Shown here: piece by piece, positions 54,043-64,000 of the stretch
Layout of the letters: each line of letters opens with the position of its first letter
Position numbering within the stretch: position 1 is the stretch's first letter
Assembly: GCF_030035675.1 (NCBI RefSeq)
Contig: NC_084497.1
Coordinates: 25,104,455 to 25,168,454, forward strand
Source of the DNA: Rhineura floridana
Taxonomy: Eukaryota; Chordata; Lepidosauria; Squamata; Rhineuridae
Direction: 5' to 3'
Length of the DNA: 64,000 nucleotides
The notes under the pieces: generated by a model
Seen by the model: only the letters and a program-made list of their open reading frames with translations
The model's database searches: none
What the model was told of the DNA's origin: nothing
Program-made: the position numbers and the translations under genes

Positions 54043-54100
54043 CTTACAAGATCTGAACAGGGTGGTTTACAACAGAGGTCATCATAAGGCGTAATAACAA
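54043..54100 (+). mobile_element. BovB continuation after the MITE
   Basis: The duplicated CTTACAAG is followed by ATCTGAACAGGGTGG and TTTACAACAGAGGTC, the 3' end of BovB seen also at 28440-28500. Confidence 0.8.
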
Positions 54101-54106
54101 CACAAC

Positions 54107-54205
54107 CTTTCAGGTATCCTGGTCCCAAGCTGTATAGAGCTTTGTACACCAATACCAGAACCTTGAACTTAGCCCAGTAGCTAATGGGCAGCTGGAATAT
54201 GACAC
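54107..54205 (-). mobile_element. L2/CR1-like LINE fragment
   Basis: The minus strand encodes LPISYWAKFKVLVLVYKALY and SLGPGYL, the HWLP...YKAL region seen in the copy at 45038-45675. Confidence 0.75.
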
Positions 54206-54212
54206 AGTTAAG

Positions 54213-54348
54213 TCAGGGACTGGAAACCTGTAACCTTTCAGAAATTGCTGGACTGCAATTCCTATAATCCCTGACCATTGGCGATGGCTGGCTGGGGCTG
54301 ATAGGAAGAGTGCATCAACTTCTGGAGGGCCCAGGTTTCCCATCCCTG
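54213..54348. mobile_element. hAT-like MITE (CAGGGACTGG-type)
   Basis: The ends CAGGGACTGGAAACC and GGTTTCCCATCCCTG are inverted. The flanks AGTTAAGT and CAGTAAGT are similar, a possible decayed 8-bp duplication. Confidence 0.65.
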
Positions 54349-55379
54349 CAGTAAGTCCAACGGAGAGGGGGAGAGGGAGAGACCCATTCACGGGTCCAAA
54401 ACTATGGCTACCAGTGCTGACTGTATCTTTAGCAGTGACCACAGAGAGACACCCACTTTTCCAGGTTTCCTGTATATCAAAGAATTCAAGAAGAGTCACT
54501 TGAGCAGATTTCCCTTGCCAAGTCCTCTGGGAAGCTCAAGAAAAATTGAGGGAATCTCTTGCTGGTTCTGTCACTCTTCAAAGCACAGTACAAATTGACA
54601 GACAAGACCCTTCCCCTGATGTGATTACTCAAGACACTCCAAGAATTCAGAAAGATCAACAGTGGCCACAAATCATGAGTGGATAGCAAGCAAAGCCAGA
54701 ATTTGTGACCCTTGGTCCCACTGCTGATAATGGGAGGCTAAGATCCATGGGTACAAGCCATTCTATAACTGACAACAGAAAATCCTCGGTTGTGTTCACT
54801 GTAAACTTAAAGCCCTCCCCCTCTGGTTATTCTGTGAAGTCTAGTCTCAATGGTTGACGGCATGCCATTAAATTAAAAGAATTTCTAAACACAGTGATGT
54901 CAACAGTTTAAAAATCAGGCTCCCCTTCAGCCCAAATGGTCAAAGCATATGTAACTGAAGGGCGAAATATGTCCAAACCCTACGTATATAGCTTGTAAAT
55001 AGCTACTTGCCTGGTCACCTGTGGGAACTAAAAATGTGCCACACAAAAAGTAGTTTTCCAAAAGCTAGTTATTTTCTTCTAGGCCACAAGTGACTAATAC
55101 TGGCACACTGAAAATAAAATTTGGGGACTGATTTGTAAGGGTGACCCAGGATAGGAAGTTTCATGTTGTGGTCCCTCTGGGACTCTCCCCAAGGAAGCAT
55201 CTTTGGCACATGCGTTACCTGTTTGGCACAAGGTGACATCTTTTTTTTTTAATTCACCCAGGCTTTTCAAGAGGTTTAATTTACTACAATTTTATTCTGT
55301 TATGTTATAAATGTTTATTAAAGCCTGTAAATCATTTTGGGAGGTTGTACACTTAAAAGCAACATTTGTTATTTTATTA

Positions 55380-55445
55380 ATTAAATTTGTTAAGACGCCT
55401 AATGGCAAATGCTCTCTGGGCGGCATACAAAGAAAAAACAGAACA
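55380..55445 (-). mobile_element. L2/CR1-like LINE 3' tail
   Basis: ATTAAATTTGTTAAGACGCC and ATGCTCTCTGGGCGGCATAC match the complement of the tail at 1757-1830, more diverged. Confidence 0.4.
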
Positions 55446-56164
55446 CCTAAATGTTTCAGATAAATAAATGAATGTTCCATTGACAACTATAGTCAACCGA
55501 AGGAGAAAAACATTCCAAAGAGAGACTGGTGTCTGACCAAAGGGGCAACATGTCAAGAGTTAATGATTATTACTAGGATTATTTAATTATCAACAGTTGG
55601 AATGTGACAACATGTCAATACATTCTGCTTCTTGTTCACAGCCATTTCAAAGTATCAACTTCACTGCTAGCTGTGAAGTTCAACCTCTCCTGACTTATGG
55701 GGTCTTCTCACCATCCCCTTCTGGAAAAATATATCTGGTTGCAAAAGCTTTTACCTTCACTTTGCAACTGAAGGATAAAAAACGCAAGGCACTTTCTGAA
55801 GAGTTATTATAATATTTTTTGTTCAAGCTACAGAAGGGTGGTCTTTGCACAAAGGAGTACTTTTTAATTCCTTTGCTTTTTCGTTTCATGTTGAAAGGCC
55901 CTGCTGCGTACATTCCAGTTCTCCAAATTACTAGTTTGTGCCAAGTGTTCCAACATGAGCTATTTGATGAAGCAGCTGCAAGTTAGAAGGGCACCATGGG
56001 TATTAGCATGTAGGCGAGAACTCCAAATGCCCAATTTTGATTCAGATTTCACTCGCACGCATAAATTCCCAGTTCAAAAAGACTTTATTCATTTATCTCA
56101 TCTGAGCTATCCAATCAAAGTTCAAAATGAACACAGCCCAGCAAGCTAAGGGCTTCTATACTTC

Positions 56165-56605
56165 ACAGAAATCAGATTTCAAACAATGCCTACAGCTTAC
56201 CTTGAAGGTAGGTATCAGGGTATTCTGAAAGAGGAGCAAATTTGTGTTCGCGGCTGTAAGGTGCCTGAAGATCTAGTGCACTACATGGTCTTTTGCCCCC
56301 TGTATAGGAATCCTAGACACAAATTCCTAGCACCTCTGATCAACCTTAAAGGGGGGTTACCTTGTGACATCCTAGTAGCCGAGCTCCTGGCCGATAAGCA
56401 CAACCAGGTAACAGTTGCGGTGGCCAACTTTGCCCTAGCTGCAAAAAAGCTAAGAGCAATTTACGTAAAAGCAAAATGCCCCCAACCTTGTAATGATCGC
56501 AAATTTTAAGTTGTATGGTTTTAATGGTCGTATGGTTTTAAATTGTTTGTTGTATGGTGCAATGGCCTATGGCTAAAAGCAAATAAAGCACTGATTTATA
56601 CTCAA
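56165..56605 (+). mobile_element. Non-LTR retrotransposon C-terminal fragment with zinc-knuckle-like motif
   Basis: It encodes MPTAYLEGRYQGILKEEQIC, VRGCKVPEDLVHYMVFCPLY and RNPRHKFLAPLINLKG, a C-x3-C-x(8)-H-x(4)-C pattern typical of the RT C-terminus in several LINE clades. The stop is followed by a 3'UTR with GCCTATGGCTAAAAGCAAAT and AAAGCACTG. It is a 5'-truncated copy with about 107 open codons. The clade is not assigned. Confidence 0.75.
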
Positions 56606-56944
56606 GTCACCTTAGTTAAGAGGTTGTAAAATGTACAAAACCCCATGTCATCTTGCACTTAAAGCTTATAGACTGGGCTGCAATCCACATTGGCCTGGTA
56701 AGCAAAATATGAACTATTCCTTACTAGGACTATGAAAATATGCAAGCTTTTAAAATTTGAATTGCTGACATTTTTTAAAAGAACTTTATATATGATTCAT
56801 GCCATTAAAAAGCATTTTCTATATATATTTATGGATACATATTCTTAAGAATTTGTCTTACGAATCAGTGGAAATGCATCTGGCACATTTTCTGAAATGC
56901 ATCTGTACTTGTGTCTTCATATTACGTACGTGTTTGATTTTATT

Positions 56945-57030
56945 TTTGTAAGCCGCCCTGAGTGCCCTATTATAGGGTAAAAGGACAGGATAGAAATATT
57001 TTAAATAAATATATAAATAAATAAAATCTT
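56945..57030 (+). mobile_element. LINE 3' tail with AAATAAAT repeats
   Basis: TGTAAGCCGCCCTGAGTGCC, AGGGTAAAAGGACAGGATAG and AAATAAATAAATAAAA are the 3' end of an L2/CR1-like LINE. Confidence 0.6.
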
Positions 57031-57693
57031 CAGGATATCAAGGTTTTGGGCAACCACATATTTGTATCTCATTAGTGTGGAACAGTCAGAAGATAGATCT
57101 AGTCACCACATCTAGATATTTTAGACTGCATTGATGCAATATTATATATAGTGCCTGCTTTTCAGTGTTGTGAAGTCACTTCAGATTGTTTGGTTATTGT
57201 GTATTCTATAGGCTGCAGACCACAGACTTATTCTTTGTAACGTTTTAAAATCCTTTATCTATATTGTAAAAAATATATGATGTTCCTTTAATACCTTGAT
57301 GTTGTTATTTTGCTCCTGCCCCCATCATCTTTTTTACTCCCACACTGCACTGAGCAAAGCCAAGGTTTGGCTTAGTGCATCATCCAAACCCAAACTCACG
57401 GTTAAGCTCTCTTCACTAACCATGAGCTAAAGTCAATGGTAGCCGCTCTGCACCCATTAAGAAAGTACAGCTAAGCGCGCCATTGCTGCAGTCAAACGAA
57501 GATAGGGCAAAGGTTAGCTTGGCCTAGTTCCACTCTCTACATAAAATATTCCCCTTATATTATCTATTATGTTAAAAATAAAAACTGTAGATCAAAAAAG
57601 ACAAGATAAATGTTCTGTCCAACAGGCAGATCACTAATGCTTTAATTTCACAATTTTGTGCACAGCATGAATGCTGCTCAGTTACCTAAACTA

Positions 57694-57937
57694 ATGCTGG
57701 ATGAACTACAACTCCCACGAGCCCAATCCCTGGGGCTGATGGGAGTTGTAGTTTTAAAAAGTAACTTTTCCAAGCTCTGGATTCACGTGGTGGTGATGAA
57801 ATGCCTTGTGCTACCATTTTACTACAGTAAATTTGTTATTACTAGTTAATATACATTTGCCATTTAGGAAGGAGTGGGACAGGAGAAAAATAGAGGAGTC
57901 GGAGTCGAAGGTCTGGCGTACTGCCTCCACAGCCTTG
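57694..57937. mobile_element. hAT fold-back MITE with embedded palindromic MITE (second composite copy)
   Basis: The CAGAGCTTGG palindrome (57694-57780, GAACTACAACTCCCACGAGC and ACTTTTCCAAGCTCTGG) passes directly into ATTCACGTGGTGGTGATG and GAAATGCCTTGTGCTACC, then ATTTGCCATTTAGGAAGG, GAGGAGTCGGAGTCGAAGG and CTCCACAGCCTTG. The same segments occur in inverted order at 53699-54042. The left outer end is missing. Confidence 0.8.
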
Positions 57938-60302
57938 GACAAAACATATCCAGTCTTGGTGACCACCACTCCACCAAAATGTGTCACAATGTAAAAGTCC
58001 AGGTCAGTGCTTCTCTGTGCCTTCCATAAAGTCAACAAGTACTGTTCTTAGTTTGTATGACATGTTAAGAGTACCAGCAAAAGCCTTTTAAACAGATACG
58101 TTTTGTTGATAAATGCTGCACTGGAATGCGCACCTGTGATGTACTGCATGAGCCTACTGCCAACACAAGTGCTAAACTGCCACCAGTGTAATAATGTGGG
58201 ATATCTTCCCAGCATCACAAAAGAAAACAGCCACATGAGGACAGTTTCATTACTACACTAAGCACAATGGGGGGCAGCAGCCATTTTGATTGAGGACAGT
58301 TTATGGGAACCCCAACCGCATATATGGTGCAATTGTACAACTGATGAAAAGTAAGCACATTGAAGGGAAGAAATTTTAACAAATATTTTAAGCAAGTTAT
58401 TTTGCTGATTGCACTAAAAATTACATGCAATTAGCAAGTTGTCCAAATGTCTCGTGATGACAATTATTGTACATTGCATTATCTGGAAATATATTCCTCC
58501 CTCCAGCCCACCTCTGGCGGAAAAACTCACCACACCTGGTCAAAAAGCGCAGTTGTTACCTTACTGGGGCCATGAAAGGTTCTGTACTGACAGAGCCACA
58601 TAGTCACTTTATCATAGAATATGGCTGTTGACAGTGGCTGTGGCTCAACTGTTCTGTTGATATATTTGGGAGAGGGGAGAGAGAAGAGTTGAACAAGCTA
58701 GATTCCACAGTAAAGGCATTAAACCTAAGTGGAGTGTGTGCCATATCAATGCTTTCTTTTCAATCTGACATACAGCTAGAAAGCGATGTATCATTTGTAA
58801 CACAGCCTGAGAATTTGCGGATTTTCATCCTTAAGACAATCTTAAGTATATTTGGTGGTTTCCCTTCAGTATCTTCTATGATGTGGATACTTAAATATTC
58901 TAGCCTGCTTCTCGCTTTCTCACCCATAAGGTACCAGGAGACAAACTGAGTAGTATAAAACCCTCTAAGTTTTCCTTAAAAGGCAGCCCACCTGAGTGAA
59001 CTGCAGGCATACAATGTAGTTGGAGAGCCCTCAAATACACAAGTCAATATTCACATTGAGTACAGTTGGTCACGCAATCAGTGCCAATGCTTCACCCATA
59101 CAAGTTGATCTATCGTTCCTACGTACACTGTGCAACCTGTTTAAAAATGCTGTGGGCAAAGCTAAGCAGGAAAGCAGCTGGGGACTGTGACAGGCCCTGC
59201 CTCTGTTGATACCATGCTGCACCACGCTTTGCCCCTTAGGGAATTCCCCAGCTGCACAGACTGGGAGGGAGCACCAGAGGTTTTACATGCCAGTTTTGGC
59301 CGGAGTTTGAGACTCCATTTAACCATTTCCTAAAGGCTTTTTGCCTAATGTATTGTCACATTAACTGGAACACATCAGGATAAAACACAAATATTAAATT
59401 TGCATTAAAAATATTTTCCCGAGTACAAGAGTTCTCTTTTAATGGCCCAAGTCTCAGGAGCTTCCCTTGTCAACAACATACAACCCTCCAGTGAGCAAAA
59501 TTACCAATTAAATCAGAATGCCTGATTCCTGTTTACCACTGACAAAGAGAAAAATAAGTTGAAAAACAAGCCACAAAATTCTATCCATGTGATGTACTCG
59601 TTTCACGTCTAAGTATTCTGCTTTCCCACTCAGATAGGAAGACCCAAGTAGATTACTCATTACAAATCCTAATTCATTCATGTTCACCAGCTAGCAGTTA
59701 AATCCCAGTCTTAATGACGTCTCCTCAGCAACTGTCTTCATATGATGCACAATATTTAACATCTAAGATGCCATAATGACCAGTTTTTAAGGGGTCACCT
59801 CATATTAGAAGGTCAGTGAGAAAGAAGGTAAGATGCCTTTTAGAGAGATTAATTAAAACAAGGATAAGCAGAGACATTTCTGTGGGATGACGTCTGCTGG
59901 GGAAGGGTAGCGTAACACAACAGCATTTGCCTGAGCTCCTCTTTAACTCAAGGCTGGGGTAACTATCCTCAAGTCTAGTGCACATAAGCTAGAATTTGAA
60001 TTGTGCTAGGCTGAAGTAATATTCTTTTTACCCTGAATAAAGCCAGATTAACTCATCATGCTATGCTACCATCCATAGATTGGGCTTTGACTAAAATAAT
60101 ATATTGCTGTTTTGCCCTAGAACAGAGCAGATTGACAGAAAGACATATTTGCCGCAACACTTTAAAAAATATTTAACATTTATATAGTACTCTGTTGAAA
60201 AGGCTCCTCATATAGCTTACTAATCATGTACGGTAGACCAATATCACCTTATATTTGTGGGGAGAGGGGCTGACAGGCAGTACACTGCCTTAAGCCATCT
60301 AC

Positions 60303-60390
60303 GCTGCAATCCAATACATACTTACCTGGGAGTAAGGCCCACTGAACCCAATAGAGCTCATTTCTGAGTAGACATGTATTGGATTGCAGC
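60303..60390. mobile_element. Fold-back MITE (GCTGCAATCCAATACAT ends)
   Basis: The arms 60303-60319 and 60374-60390 are exact 17-bp inverted repeats, with CTGGGAGTAAGGCCCACTGA inside. The 88-bp element is related in style to the GGGTTGTATCC family. Confidence 0.75.
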
Positions 60391-61647
60391 CCTGGTCAGT
60401 TTACAGCTAGGATGAAATGTAAACCAGGGACCTCCCAGCTGATAATATTAGCTACTACACTGCATCAACCTTTTAGCATTTTCTGAACAAAGGGAGTTAG
60501 TTATTGCTGTAACTCCCCTACTATTTTCAATTGTCTATTTCTATAAAAGTACAGATTGAATATCCATAAAACTATGGTCTATCAATTATTGCACCTACCT
60601 CATATTTAGCTTCTTTATAAAACACAAATAATTTTTACTAGCTAGCCTACTGCTTAGCATTACAACTAGAAGGGTAAGCAGGGATATTTGGGGGTGGACA
60701 TGGGGGGTGGGGAGAGAAAAGAAAAGACAGCAGAGAAGAAGAGGGATAAAACAGCATTATTTCAAACACAAGGAGATGACTAAGCATTTGATTAACATAA
60801 ACTTCCAGCCTTCACTAACCCGCTTATTGTTGCAAAAATAAAACAGCCTTTTTCCTGCTCACTCTATTGCAGGGTAGTCTCAAATTATTTATTTATTTAT
60901 TTTAAAGAGCCGGAGGAAGGAAGCCTGCATGAAATGAAGACAAGAAATGTTCATGATTACTAATGAAAACTGGAATCAGAACAAAACGGAAGCCACACCC
61001 TAAACCTATACACAAATTCAGACCACATCCAAGTTCTTTTTGTAACTCACTGAAACCAGCACATGATACAGCTCAGATTTTTTCTGCGTTTGTAGCCTTG
61101 CTTTCAGAAAAGGATTACAATTATAGCTTTTAAAAAGCAAACAGCAGTTTGCAAGATCTTGGGCGTTGGCACAGAACATCAAACGTACAACGTATACATG
61201 TAAAAGATGATGCACTAGAAAAAATTCTTTAGTGCGAGGATAGTTTGATTTCTGTCTTGCATAGTCTACTTTTTTAAAAAACAGAATTCTCTATAGCCCA
61301 CCAATGTTCATTAAATTAAATACATTATAATATTAACATATTCACACACACAAATATATACATGTAGTCATAATACAGACACAGATCACACACACCTCTG
61401 CATAATAGTAGCGGAAAGTTTTGGCAGCACACCAAGAGGAAAACATCATCGTCATAGTCCAAAAGCCTAGGAAAAAAGGAAAGTTCAGCCATCTCAAAGG
61501 GGTGCTGAAGGACATAAGATGGTTGCACCTATGTTCATATAATCATGGAATGAAGAACCAGGACGTGTAGACTACAGACAGAGTGCTTAAACCATAAAGT
61601 GCACAAGTTGCATAGTGGTGCATACAGCTTCCGCACCCCCATTTCAC

Positions 61648-61809
61648 AGCCAGGAGCAACAAACTGCAAGTTCCAACTTAGTATAATATCCAAACCAGTG
61701 CTTGTGGTTTGTTTTTTCTCCAAGAAGCCAAGAACAAACCTTGGGCTTTACAGTGTGGTTTGTTTGGATGTTACACTAAGTCAGGGCTTGTGATTTGTTG
61801 CTCCTGGCT
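61648..61809. mobile_element. Fold-back MITE (AGCCAGGAGCAACAAA ends)
   Basis: The ends 61648-61663 and 61794-61809 are exact 16-bp inverted repeats and the pairing extends imperfectly to about 47 bp per arm (ACTTAGTATAATATCCAAA against TTTGGATGTTACACTAAGT). The target duplication is unclear. Confidence 0.75.
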
Positions 61810-62513
61810 CGCTGAAGGGAGAAGTGAAATGAGAGCACTCAAACTGTGTGAGCGTTATGGTTTAAAAAAATACATCTTGGCTTAGCATTACATGCGAATG
61901 TGGGCACTGGATAGGCTGGAAGAGTTAACCTAGAATGGAGAAGATCACTCAGGAAAGCAGCCTGACCTCATATTTTGATTTTAAGAGCTGACCAATAACA
62001 ACGCTCCTAGATAACTAGTTATGGTACTCAACTATACACAAAACAGTAGGTATATATGGACTTTCATAAGGCTTAATACAGCACTACCTGGTATGAAGCC
62101 ATCATATTTTAAACTCTTTGTGTCAATCAGCTGAATCATCTAACTGATGGTTCAGCAAAGCTTAGAAAGCAAATTCCAATAGCAAAGCACTTCTCTCCAT
62201 TAAAAACAAAAAACAGTATGCATTAAAAGAAATCAAACAAGTGGAAACAATCTGTTGTAAACTGCTTAGATCAACTACTCAACTCCAGCTGTGTCAGAGT
62301 AAGCAGTGGGGCTCATAGCTCCGTGTAATATACAGTTTACATATATTACATAAACAGGTAATATTTTGTGCTGAAATACACACAGCTTTTGGAGCAAAAT
62401 TATTATTGAGTGTCGGTGTGGATGTAGCGCTAACACAAACAATAGCTTAGCTCCCAGCAACAGAAAGGAAGAAGTGGTTGCCATTTTATCCCATGAACCA
62501 GCATGCTGTTTAC

Positions 62514-62550
62514 CTTTAAACCATAGTTGAGTTCTAACTATGGTTTAAAG
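62514..62550. repeat. Perfect 15-bp hairpin next to a Charlie-like MITE
   Basis: CTTTAAACCATAGTT and AACTATGGTTTAAAG are exact complements with a 7-base loop GAGTTCT. The right arm ends exactly where the MITE at 62551 begins. Confidence 0.85.
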
Positions 62551-62809
62551 CAGTGATTCTCAAACGGTGCGCCCAGGCACACTGGTGCACCCTAAGAGGT
62601 GGCAAGGTGTGCCTCAAATATTATGGAAGTATATTTTAAAAATGAGAAGAAACCCATTTGTATAGGGTAAGTAATAGTTTTCTATAGTTTGTTGTGTTTA
62701 TTCATAGTTTAAAATATATTAATATATTTTTAATTTTGAACACGAAGTGCGCCAGAAAATATTTATGTTTTACAGTGCGCCGCAAACCAAAAAAGTTTGA
62801 GAACCACTG
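62551..62809. mobile_element. hAT-Charlie (MER5-like) MITE with 8-bp TSD
   Basis: The ends CAGTGATTCTCAAAC and GTTTGAGAACCACTG are inverted (one mismatch) and match the Charlie/MER5 terminal pattern CAGTGGTTCTCAAAC. GTTTAAAG is duplicated exactly at 62543-62550 and 62810-62817. The AT-rich interior has no transposase. Confidence 0.92.
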
Positions 62810-63361
62810 GTTTAAAGTAACACATGCACCAGCCCAGTATCACACACAGATGACTGTGATTACCAAGCTCTTCCTCCCTATTTTTTATGTTTCTGGGTTA
62901 AGCATCCATACAAGTATTTTGCATTGCTGTTCCCTTATGACACACTTAAAAGAAGCCTTTCTATTAATGACTAGGTCAGTTAAGGTTTATAAATTGTTTA
63001 TAAATGGTTGTGCTCACAATGGATCTGGAAAATATCAAGCAAATTTTAGTTATTGGAAACCACGTACACTAACAAGGACAAAATGTATCTACTTAAGGCC
63101 CTCAAAATGGAAGAAGCATTTTAGCTGCAGTCCAACAATGATCTGCAGGCCACTAACCATTTTAAAACAGTCCTGATTCTCCCAAGTAGCCTAACTATGG
63201 TTTCATCCACGATATATTACCTTGCTAGAATGTGATAGTGTTGGGGTAAGGGAAGGATAATGGGGTCATTTTTATGATTTTGAAAATTTAAACACAGTTT
63301 GATTAAAAAAACGGTCATGAAAATTATTTAGAGATTTAAGCATGATAACACTCTTTAAGTA

Positions 63362-63645
63362 GAGTTAGTGATGGCCACCAATGGCTTTAAAAGATTAGAT
63401 GAATTCATGGAGGCTATGACTATCAATGGTTACTAGCCATGACAACTAGGTTCTACTTCCACTGTCTGAGGCAGTATGTCTCTGAATACCAGTTTCTGAT
63501 AATTACAAGTGGGAACAGTGCTGTTGAGCTGAGGTCCTACATTCAGGCTTCCCAGAGACATCTGGCTGGTTGCACACTGTGAGAACAGAGTGGTAAACTA
63601 GATGGGCCACTGGCCTGATCCAGCAGGCTCTTCTTATGTCCTTGC
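63362..63645 (-). mobile_element. CR1-like interspersed repeat
   Basis: GTGATGGCCACCAATGGC, GATTAGATGAATTCATGGAG, CTCTGAATACCAGTTTCTG and GATGGGCCACTGGCCTGATC then CAGCAGGCTCTTCTTATG are the complement, in order, of the CR1-like repeat. Confidence 0.65.
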
Positions 63646-64000
63646 ACATGGCATTGGGACAGAATGTAAAAGCTGGGGTGGGGCATGCCTAAGAATTTTA
63701 GCATGGAAATCAACAGTACTGCTTCTAAAGAGCTGAAGACCAGGATTACAAGTTTCCCCTCCGCACCAGGATTACCAGAGGCCAAAAAGTATATTGATAT
63801 GTTTAGGAAACTGACCAAGAAGGCTCTGTTCTTGATAAGATAATGCATTGAGACATTCTGTATTTCACAATCACTGCAGCTATTGTGAGGGGGCAGGGAA
63901 AACATAAGGTCTGAGATGTACACAAGCAGGCTTTAAAACAGAATTTGTCATTTTAAGGTATATTGAACTTCGTTCTGAGGATATACTATCCTGCACAAAA

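Larger units (their letters stand above)
39427..64000 (-). other. GNB1 5' intron (runs out of the window)
   Basis: The first coding exon starts with an acceptor, so upstream sequence on the minus strand is intron up to an unseen noncoding exon. No CpG-rich promoter-like block and no conserved coding exon is seen up to 64000. I cannot exclude a small noncoding exon inside. The content is mostly LINE, SINE and MITE fragments, with unassigned stretches at about 42420-44290, 45950-47560, 54350-56160, 57940-60300 and 63650-64000. Confidence 0.65.

Noticed and set aside
62694-63176. 160-codon open stretch in the 5' intron
   Set aside because: It runs out of a Charlie-like MITE into plain intron. 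No family features.

Overview
This window is vertebrate nuclear DNA, most likely from a squamate reptile (a lizard rather than a bird or mammal). The reasons are split exons with GT-AG junctions, AT-rich introns, abundant BovB (RTE-clade) LINEs, tRNA-derived SINEs whose 3' ends match BovB (the Sauria-SINE design), CR1/L2-like LINE tails, and many short hAT and mariner-type MITEs with intact target-site duplications. There are no bacterial operons, CRISPR arrays or phage modules. Family names come from recognised motifs, not from a database search.

The only gene I can reconstruct is GNB1 (G-protein subunit beta-1), on the minus strand. All nine coding exons are present and join in frame to 340 codons: 39319-39375, 29795-29833, 26460-26566, 24014-24077, 20110-20272, 15872-15938, 13991-14192, 13253-13469 and 8067-8173. 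Lengths are 57, 39, 107, 64, 163, 67, 202, 217 and 107 nt (1023 nt). The stop codon lies at the end of the 107-nt exon. A separate 3'UTR-only terminal exon is inferred at about 3805-5757, with an AATAAA signal (minus strand) at 3825-3830. The 5' noncoding exon(s) and promoter are not identifiable, and no CpG-island-like block is visible from 39427 to 64000, so that stretch is read as the long 5' intron. A possible last exon of an unrecognised plus-strand gene lies at 2-91, convergent with GNB1.

Layout: 1-430 putative 3' end of a neighbouring gene; 431-3800 intergenic with MITE, mariner-type and CR1-like fragments; 3805-39426 GNB1 from polyadenylation signal to first coding exon; 39427-64000 5' intron rich in nested repeats. 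The most informative non-gene structures are: (i) a mariner-type MITE (33231-34488) whose inside has expanded into about 71 copies of a 15-bp unit, open in both strands and giving false long ORFs; (ii) a complete-looking ORF1-only L1-type element (35446-37434) with an 18-bp target-site duplication; (iii) a perfect 57-bp-arm palindromic hAT MITE (51757-51871), also found embedded in a larger fold-back hAT MITE; (iv) several layered insertions (9711-10828, 44953-45948, 51306-54100); and (v) a SINE that ends within about 10 bp of the GNB1 stop codon. I found no new enzymatic or defence system. The unusual content is transposon architecture inside a highly conserved signalling gene.
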